From NCBI RefSeq assembly GCF_024160145.1, contig NZ_JAMYWQ010000006.1:99232-163231 (forward strand): a DNA stretch of 64,000 nucleotides. Direction: 5' to 3'. A program made the translations under genes and the position numbers. Under the pieces are notes generated by a model. It did not search any database. It saw only the letters and a program-made list of their open reading frames with translations, and was not told where the DNA came from. Of the stretch, positions 58,872 to 64,000 are shown piece after piece (within the stretch, counting starts at the first letter, position 1; each line of letters begins with the position of its first letter). Source of the stretch: Serratia nevei (GTDB lineage Bacteria > Pseudomonadota > Gammaproteobacteria > Enterobacterales > Enterobacteriaceae).

Positions 58872-60062
58872 ATGGAACAAACATGGCGTTGGTATGGCCC
58901 GAACGATCCGGTCTCTTTGGACGATGTGCGTCAGGCCGGGGCGACCGGGGTGGTGACGGCGCTGCATCATATCGCGAACGGCGACGTCTGGCCGATCGAC
59001 GAAATCCGCGCGCGGCAGGCGCTGTTGGCGGAAAAGGGGCTGGTGTGGTCGGTGGTGGAGAGCGTGCCGGTACATGAGGAGATCAAAACCCACAGCGGCG
59101 ACTGGCGGCGGTACATCGCCAATTACCAGCAGTCGCTGCGCAACCTGGCGGCCTGCGGCATCGACACCGTCTGCTACAACTTCATGCCGATCCTCGACTG
59201 GACGCGCACCGATCTGGCCTATCCGCTGCCGGACGGTTCCAAAGCGCTGCGTTTCGATCAGATAGCCTTCGCCGCGTTCGAGCTGCATATCCTGCAGCGC
59301 GCCGGCGCCGAGGCGGACTATACGCCGCAGGAACGCAACCAGGCGGCGGCCCGCTTCGCCGCCATGAGCGAGGAAGAGAAACACCGGCTGACCGGCAACA
59401 TCATCGCCGGGCTGCCGGGGGCGGAAGAGGGCTATACGCTGGCGCAGTTCCGCCGCCGATTGGCGGAATACGACGGCATCGACAAGGCGCGGCTGCGCGA
59501 GAACATGGCGGTCTTTCTGCGCGCCATCGTGCCGGTAGCGGAAGAGGCCGGCATCCGGCTGGCGGTACACCCGGACGATCCGCCGCGGCCGATCCTCGGC
59601 CTGCCGCGCATCGTCTCCACGATTGAAGACATGCAGTGGCTGAAGGAAACCGTCGACAGCATTCATAACGGTTTCACCCTGTGCACCGGTTCATACGGCG
59701 TGCGCGCCGACAACGATCTGGTGCGGATGATTGAAACCTTCGGCGATCGCATTCACTTTACCCACCTGCGCGCCACCTGCCGCGAGGAGAATCCGAAAAG
59801 CTTCCACGAAGCTGCTCATTTGCAGGGCGATGTGGACATGGTGGCGGTGATCGAAGCGATCCTGACCGAAGAGCTGCGTCGGCAGCGGGCGGGCGATAGG
59901 CGGCCGATCCCGATGCGCCCCGATCATGGGCACCAGATGCTGGACGATTTGAAAAAGAAAACCAATCCGGGCTATTCGGCCATCGGGCGGTTGAAAGGGC
60001 TGGCGGAGCTGCGCGGCGTCGAGCTGGCGCTCAAGCGGCGTTTTTTCCCGGAATTGCCGTAG
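58872..60062 (+). CDS. uxuA: Mannonate dehydratase UxuA
   Basis: A 396-residue enzyme converting D-mannonate to 2-keto-3-deoxygluconate. TIM-barrel signature sequences: [60 protein letters not shown] and [10 protein letters not shown]. In E. coli uxuA is in uxuAB far away, so its place between yeiQ and efpL is different. No ribosome site better than AAGGACAAAAC is seen. Confidence 0.94.
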   Translation: MEQTWRWYGPNDPVSLDDVRQAGATGVVTALHHIANGDVWPIDEIRARQALLAEKGLVWSVVESVPVHEEIKTHSGDWRRYIANYQQSLRNLAACGIDTVCYNFMPILDWTRTDLAYPLPDGSKALRFDQIAFAAFELHILQRAGAEADYTPQERNQAAARFAAMSEEEKHRLTGNIIAGLPGAEEGYTLAQFRRRLAEYDGIDKARLRENMAVFLRAIVPVAEEAGIRLAVHPDDPPRPILGLPRIVSTIEDMQWLKETVDSIHNGFTLCTGSYGVRADNDLVRMIETFGDRIHFTHLRATCREENPKSFHEAAHLQGDVDMVAVIEAILTEELRRQRAGDRRPIPMRPDHGHQMLDDLKKKTNPGYSAIGRLKGLAELRGVELALKRRFFPELP

Positions 60063-60074
60063 CGGAAAAGGAAA

Positions 60075-60095
60075 CGGGGCCGAGAATCGGCCCCG
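60075..60095. terminator. Hairpin uxuA/efpL
   Basis: Perfect stem CGGGGCCGA / TCGGCCCCG with loop GAA between convergent genes. Confidence 0.75.
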
Positions 60096-60105
60096 CTGGT
60101 GTCGA

Positions 60106-60678
60106 CTAGTCGGCGCGGCTCATGTAGCGGCGTTCGGCGATATGAATGCGGATCTTGTCGCCGGCGCTGAGGTATTCCGGTACGTGGATCACCAGACCGG
60201 TCGCCATGGTGGCCGGTTTGTTGCGGGCGCTGGCGGAAGCGCCTTTGATGCCCGGTGCGGTCTCGACGATTTCCATATCCACGGTCTGCGGCAGCTCCAG
60301 CGCCAGCACCTGGCCATCCAGCGTCAGCACCTGCATGCCCGGCAGGCCGCCTTCAGGAATGAACAGCAGCTCGTCTTCGATCTGGTCTTTCTTGAAGATG
60401 TACGGGGTGTAGTCTTCGTCATCCATGAACACGTATTCTTCGCCGTCGATATAGGAGAAGTTCACCTTGCGGCGCGACAGGGAAATGGTGTCCAGGATAT
60501 CGTCACCCTTGAAGCGTTCTTCCACTTTCAGGCCGGTGCGCACGTCGGAGAAGCGCATTTTGTACAGGGTGCTGGCGCCGCGGGCGCTCGGGCTCTGCAC
60601 GTCGATATCTTTTACCAGCAGCAGCTTGCCGTTGTAGCTGATCGCCATGCCGCGCTTAATTTCGTTAGCTCTTGCCAT
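60106..60678 (-). CDS. efpL: Elongation factor P-like protein EfpL (YeiP)
   Basis: A 190-residue EF-P paralogue that helps ribosomes past difficult peptide motifs. Domain I loop SPSARGAST carries Arg33 at the place where EF-P has a modified Lys. OB domains follow ([17 protein letters not shown] at the end). Separate from canonical efp; position after yeiQ is conserved with E. coli. Confidence 0.94.
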   Translation of the reverse strand: MARANEIKRGMAISYNGKLLLVKDIDVQSPSARGASTLYKMRFSDVRTGLKVEERFKGDDILDTISLSRRKVNFSYIDGEEYVFMDDEDYTPYIFKKDQIEDELLFIPEGGLPGMQVLTLDGQVLALELPQTVDMEIVETAPGIKGASASARNKPATMATGLVIHVPEYLSAGDKIRIHIAERRYMSRAD

Positions 60679-60774
60679 TTCAATTCATCCGCAATGAAGA
60701 GTATTAGAGAAGTTGCGACAAGGTACTCGCGCCGCCGATTTCAGGCAATAGCCCGGCGTAAAAACAGTGTGGGA

Positions 60775-60798
60775 AAGGGAGAGCAGAGGCTCTCCCTT
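60775..60798 (-). terminator. mtr terminator hairpin
   Basis: Perfect 10-bp stem AAGGGAGAGC / GCTCTCCCTT with a 4-base loop, 6 bases past the mtr stop on the minus strand. Confidence 0.75.
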
Positions 60799-60804
60799 CG
60801 GGGA

Positions 60805-62049
60805 TTAGTGGAAGACCGGCAGCAGACCGAACAGCGACAGAATATGCGCGGCGGCGTTGATCAAGCCGAACAGGATGACGAACAGGATCACGCCGTTGCC
60901 GCCCGGTGCGCGGTAACCCGCCTGCGGATAGCGGCGGCGGCTGGCGCGCGCCATCAGCGCCGGCACGATCACTGCCCAAATGGTGGCCGCCAACCCGGCG
61001 AAACCGATGGCGTACAGGAAACCGTTCGGGAACAGCAGCGCGGCCAGGGTCGGCGGCACAAAGGTCACCAGCGCGGTCTTGCTGCGTCCGACGGCGTCGT
61101 CCCTGAACTTGCAGAAGTCCGCCAGGTAATCGAACAGGCCCAGCGACACGCCGAGGAACGAGCTGGCCAGCGCCATATAGGAGAAGGCGTTCAGCAGTTG
61201 ACTGACGGTCTGGCTGCTGGAGACGTTGCCCATTTGCTTGAGCAGGCTGCCGATATTGCCGCCCTCGGCGATCACCTGCTTAAAGGCGTCGCGCGCGATA
61301 TTGCCCTGAATCACATACTGCCACAGGATGTAGATAGCCAATGCCAGCAGGGTGCCATACACCAGGCTGCGCACCACGGAGCCGCTGTCCTTGTGGTAGT
61401 ACTTCACCAGCCCGGGAATGTTGCCGTGGTAGCCGAACGAGGTCAGCAGGTAAGGCAGCGCCGCCAGCGCGTAAGGCAGATAGCTGGCCTGGTCATCGCC
61501 GGTGTTGAACAGCACCGCGGGCTGCACGTGGGTGAACATGTCGCCTACCGACATCACGAAGGTGATCACCATACCGCCGATCAGAATGGTGCTCAGGCGA
61601 TCGACCGCACGGGTGGAGAGCCAGACGATAAACGCCACGACCAGCGCGAACACCAGGCCGGCGCTGGTCTGGCCGACGCCGACGATGCCCTCCAGCGTGT
61701 GGGCGATGATCGAGCCGCCGGCGGAGATATAGGCGTAGGTCAGGATGTACAGCACGAACGCCACCGACAGGCCGTTCACGGCGTTCCAGCCCTTGCCCAG
61801 CAGATCCTTGACCATGGTATTGAAGCTGGCGCCGCTCGGGTAATGCAGCGTAGCTTCGAGGATCATCAGGCCGGAAAGCAACATGCAGGCCCAGGTATAT
61901 ACCAGCAGCGCGACGGAGCCGCTGAACCAGACACCGGAAGTGACGATCGGAATGGAAAACATGCCGGCGCCAACGGCGGTTCCGGCAATGATCATCGCGC
62001 CGCCGAGGACGGAAGGGCGGGCCAGCTTCTGGATGGTGTCCGTAGACAT
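60805..62049 (-). CDS. mtr: Tryptophan-specific permease Mtr
   Basis: A 414-residue inner membrane HAAAP transporter with about 11 helices (SVLGGAMIIAGTAVGAGMFSIP, SFGYHGNIPGLVKYY, ASSFLGVSLGLFDYLADF, LLFPNGFLYAIGFAGLAATIW). The length and these blocks match E. coli Mtr rather than TnaB or TyrP. A TrpR-like operator lies 29 bases upstream. In E. coli mtr is elsewhere, so this is a different location. Confidence 0.9.
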   Translation of the reverse strand: MSTDTIQKLARPSVLGGAMIIAGTAVGAGMFSIPIVTSGVWFSGSVALLVYTWACMLLSGLMILEATLHYPSGASFNTMVKDLLGKGWNAVNGLSVAFVLYILTYAYISAGGSIIAHTLEGIVGVGQTSAGLVFALVVAFIVWLSTRAVDRLSTILIGGMVITFVMSVGDMFTHVQPAVLFNTGDDQASYLPYALAALPYLLTSFGYHGNIPGLVKYYHKDSGSVVRSLVYGTLLALAIYILWQYVIQGNIARDAFKQVIAEGGNIGSLLKQMGNVSSSQTVSQLLNAFSYMALASSFLGVSLGLFDYLADFCKFRDDAVGRSKTALVTFVPPTLAALLFPNGFLYAIGFAGLAATIWAVIVPALMARASRRRYPQAGYRAPGGNGVILFVILFGLINAAAHILSLFGLLPVFH

Positions 62050-62077
62050 GCGTGCTCCTGATGGAAGAAGTTCTTTT

Positions 62078-62095
62078 GTACTAGCTTAATGGTAC
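62078..62095. promoter_or_regulatory. TrpR operator of mtr
   Basis: GTACTAGCTTAATGGTAC matches the ideal trp operator GTACTAGTTAACTAGTAC at 14 of 18 positions, with both outer GTAC arms intact. TrpR represses mtr in E. coli. A TyrR half-site TGTAAA is at 62112-62117 without a good partner. Confidence 0.75.
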
Positions 62096-62313
62096 ATGGG
62101 CGTATGGCGCATGTAAAGCGGTGGAGTTGCACGTTTCACGCGTTTTTTTCTTTAAATCAAGGTTTGCTGGGCATTTATTGGCCACCGGGTGCAGCCGATC
62201 GGCGCAGGGGGATGAGTGTAAATATCGCACGGGCGCTGGGATTCTGCTGGCGGCAGCGGCGCGCGGCTGCTATTGTCGCGCTTCTTTTCCCCAGCCCACC
62301 AGGAGTAGCGCTG

Positions 62314-62568
62314 ATGGACTGTCGCAGCGACTGCGGCGCCTGCTGTATCGCGCCGTCAATATCCAGCCCGATCCCCGGCATGCCGAACGGCAAGCCCGCC
62401 AATACCCGCTGCATTCATCTGGATGAACAGCTGCGCTGCGGCCTGTTTCATTCGCCGCTGCGGCCGAAGGTGTGCGGCAGCCTGCAGCCGAGCCGCGACA
62501 TGTGCCAGGATCATCGCGATCAGGCGCTGATTTACCTCGCCAGGCTGGAAGCGGACACTGCACCTTAA
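62314..62568 (+). CDS. yeiW: YkgJ-family cysteine-cluster protein (YeiW)
   Basis: An 84-residue protein of the UPF0153/CxxCxxCC family, possible zinc or iron binder. N-terminal CRSDCGACC, then [31 protein letters not shown] and MCQDH, giving many conserved Cys. The start at 62314 has AGGAG 8 bases upstream; an in-frame ATG at 62089 adds an unrelated leader. The 3' end overlaps convergent setB by 4 bases. Confidence 0.85.
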   Translation: MDCRSDCGACCIAPSISSPIPGMPNGKPANTRCIHLDEQLRCGLFHSPLRPKVCGSLQPSRDMCQDHRDQALIYLARLEADTAP

Positions 62569-63740
62569 GCGTCTTTCAACCGCCACAGGCACAGCGTGGC
62601 CCCCAGCGTCATCGCCAGCGCGGCGTAAAACACCGCATGGTAGTTCCAGATTTCCGCCACCGCGCCGGCGATCGAGCCGGCGATGATCCAGCCCACCCGC
62701 GTGGTGTTGGTGAACAGCGTGGTGGCCGCGCCGGCCTGGCCGGGCATCAAATCCTGAAAGTAGAGCATGCCAATCCCCGCCAGCACGCCGATAAACGCCG
62801 CGTTCAGCAGCTGCAGGGCGATGAGCTGCCAGCTGCCGGTGAGAAACAGCAGGCCGCAGTAGAACAGCACGCCGGCGACCACCGCCACGCGCATCAGGCG
62901 GCGTTTGCCGCAGCGCTTCGCCGCCAGGCCGGCGAGCAGCATGACCGGGATTTCCAGCCCGGCGGCGGCGCCCATCAATATCCCGGCCAGCCGCTCCGGT
63001 AGCCGCAGCTCGTGCACCACGTACAGCGGCATGTTGATCAGGTACATGCTGTTGGCGGTCCACATCAGGGTGCAGGCGACGAACAGCAGCAGCGAATCGC
63101 GGCGGTGCTGACGCGGTGCGGCCAGGGGCGCGTTTGTCGCCGCGGTTTTCGGCATCGAAGGCAGCCGTTTCCATACCAGCAGCCCGCACAGCACAAAGGC
63201 CGCCGCGCCCGCCAGATACATGGCCTTAAAGCCGAAGCCCAGCGCCAGCGCGAAGGCGATCGGCGGGCCAATGACCCAGGCGAGGGAGACCTGGGCGCGC
63301 ATGATGGAGGTGAACATCACCGCCTCGCGGCCGGTACGGTCGGCGTGCTCACGCGCCAGCGCAAACATCTGCGGGTTGGCGGTGGAGCCGAAGCTGGTGA
63401 GCACCACGCCGACGATCAGCAGCAGGTAATAGTCGCGGTTCCAGGCGAACAGCGTGAACCCCAGCGCACCCAGCATGCAGCAGAGGAAAATAAGTGACTT
63501 GCGGTCGCCTTGTTTATCCGAACGGCCGGCGAGAAACTGGCTGACCAGAATGCCGATCACCGCGCTGCCGGTAAAGAACAGCCCGACCAGCGCCGGGCGT
63601 ACTTTGACCTCGGTTTCCAGAAACAGGCTCAGCGTCGGGGTTTGCAGGGCGCCGGCGATGCCGGTAAGAAACGCCACCGCCAAAAAGGCCAGCGAAGTAA
63701 GATCGGGCGCGCGTCGCGTTACTGCGGATGAAGTCGGCAT
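62565..63740 (-). CDS. setB: Sugar efflux transporter SetB
   Basis: A 391-residue 12-helix MFS sugar exporter. Matches E. coli SetB in [68 protein letters not shown] and [21 protein letters not shown]. coli SetB exports lactose and glucose. Divergent from the probable fruB, as in E. coli. Confidence 0.93.
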   Translation of the reverse strand: MPTSSAVTRRAPDLTSLAFLAVAFLTGIAGALQTPTLSLFLETEVKVRPALVGLFFTGSAVIGILVSQFLAGRSDKQGDRKSLIFLCCMLGALGFTLFAWNRDYYLLLIVGVVLTSFGSTANPQMFALAREHADRTGREAVMFTSIMRAQVSLAWVIGPPIAFALALGFGFKAMYLAGAAAFVLCGLLVWKRLPSMPKTAATNAPLAAPRQHRRDSLLLFVACTLMWTANSMYLINMPLYVVHELRLPERLAGILMGAAAGLEIPVMLLAGLAAKRCGKRRLMRVAVVAGVLFYCGLLFLTGSWQLIALQLLNAAFIGVLAGIGMLYFQDLMPGQAGAATTLFTNTTRVGWIIAGSIAGAVAEIWNYHAVFYAALAMTLGATLCLWRLKDA

Positions 63741-63889
63741 GGTGGTTGATAATTCGTCGAAAAAGGAAGGTCGCGCGCATCATACGCCCGTTGAAATGAA
63801 ACGCAAACCGCGCCCTTGCGGCGAAGGGTAAACGGATATGTCGCGCGGCGACGAGAAAAAAGGGGCGCGTCGCGCTGTCTCTTCTACAC

Positions 63890-63923
63890 AAATCCCCAGG
63901 TCAGTTGTCTGGGGATTTTTTTG
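63890..63923 (+). terminator. Rho-independent terminator in setB/fruB gap
   Basis: AATCCCCAG / CTGGGGATT with a 9-base loop, followed by seven T residues. There is no recognised plus-strand gene upstream, so it ends an unknown short transcript or acts as a leader terminator. Confidence 0.85.
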
Positions 63924-63933
63924 AATCTTTTCA
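63922..63933. promoter_or_regulatory. Cra (FruR) operator
   Basis: TGAATCTTTTCA matches the Cra consensus TGAAWCGNTTCA at 11 of 12 positions. Cra represses fruBKA in E. coli and the site precedes the start at 63977. Confidence 0.7.
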
Positions 63934-63976
63934 CCTGTTCCCGATCTGATATGAAAATTATCGGCGGGAGATAGCT

Positions 63977-64000
63977 ATGTTTTTATCCAATACTGCACAA
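63977..64000 (+). CDS. fruB: Start of probable fruB, cut by window
   Basis: Eight codons (MFLSNTAQ) after ribosome site GGGAGATAGCT. Eight residues are too few for a family call. The assignment as fructose PTS protein FruB rests on position (divergent from setB, as in E. coli) and the Cra site upstream. Confidence 0.5.

Overview
The window is chromosomal DNA of a GC-rich enterobacterium, most likely Serratia and probably S. marcescens or a close relative. This rests on recognisable Enterobacterales proteins, on gene order collinear with the E. coli chromosome from yfaZ/yfaY through nrdAB, gyrA, rcs, ompC, proL, yej and yei to setB/fruB, and on a B3-type metallo-beta-lactamase of the kind described from Serratia. 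No search was run; identities come from reading the translated proteins and remembered family members.

Layout. 0-10 kb: the start of a catalase gene, yfaZ, a TonB-dependent receptor with a periplasmic binding protein, tyrP behind TyrR boxes, yfaY, and a flavin monooxygenase facing an AraC-type regulator. 10.0-10.3 kb: a compact hok/mok/sok-like type I toxin locus. 10.3-26.2 kb: yfaE-nrdB-nrdA, ubiG, gyrA, and the Rcs phosphorelay (rcsC convergent with rcsD-rcsB), then an MFS transporter and a DUF4186 protein. 26.4-28.0 kb: the small RNA gene micF divergent from the porin gene ompC. 28.1-32.1 kb: an accessory stretch with a VOC protein, a TetR regulator facing an NTF2-like protein across two palindromes, a LysR regulator facing a B3-RQK metallo-beta-lactamase, and osmE. 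32.2-37.2 kb: a plastic region between tRNA-Ser/tRNA-Thr and tRNA-Pro, with a LexA-controlled dinI-like gene, gene relics, and an AT-rich island of four genes (XRE/S24-like regulator, unknown protein, metallophosphoesterase, VUT-family transporter). 37.3-64 kb: core genes yejM-yejL, yejK, rplY, radD, rsuA, bcr, yejG, yejFEBA, rtn, mepS, lpxT, yeiR, yeiQ, uxuA, efpL, mtr, yeiW, setB and the first codons of a probable fruB.

Functional themes. Envelope maintenance is strongly represented (Rcs phosphorelay, OmpC/MicF, YejM, MepS, LpxT, OsmE, peptide uptake by YejABEF). dNTP synthesis is a tight operon (nrdA-nrdB-yfaE) with NrdR and DnaA sites. Two aromatic amino-acid permeases carry matching TyrR and TrpR operators. 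The accessory genes occur mostly as regulator-target pairs on opposite strands.

The least explained parts are the 33.7-36.3 kb AT-rich island with decayed HTH-like relics on both sides, the chromosomal hok-like locus, the 63-bp repeat of the tRNA-Pro 3' end, and an FNR box in the 595-bp gap before yejG.
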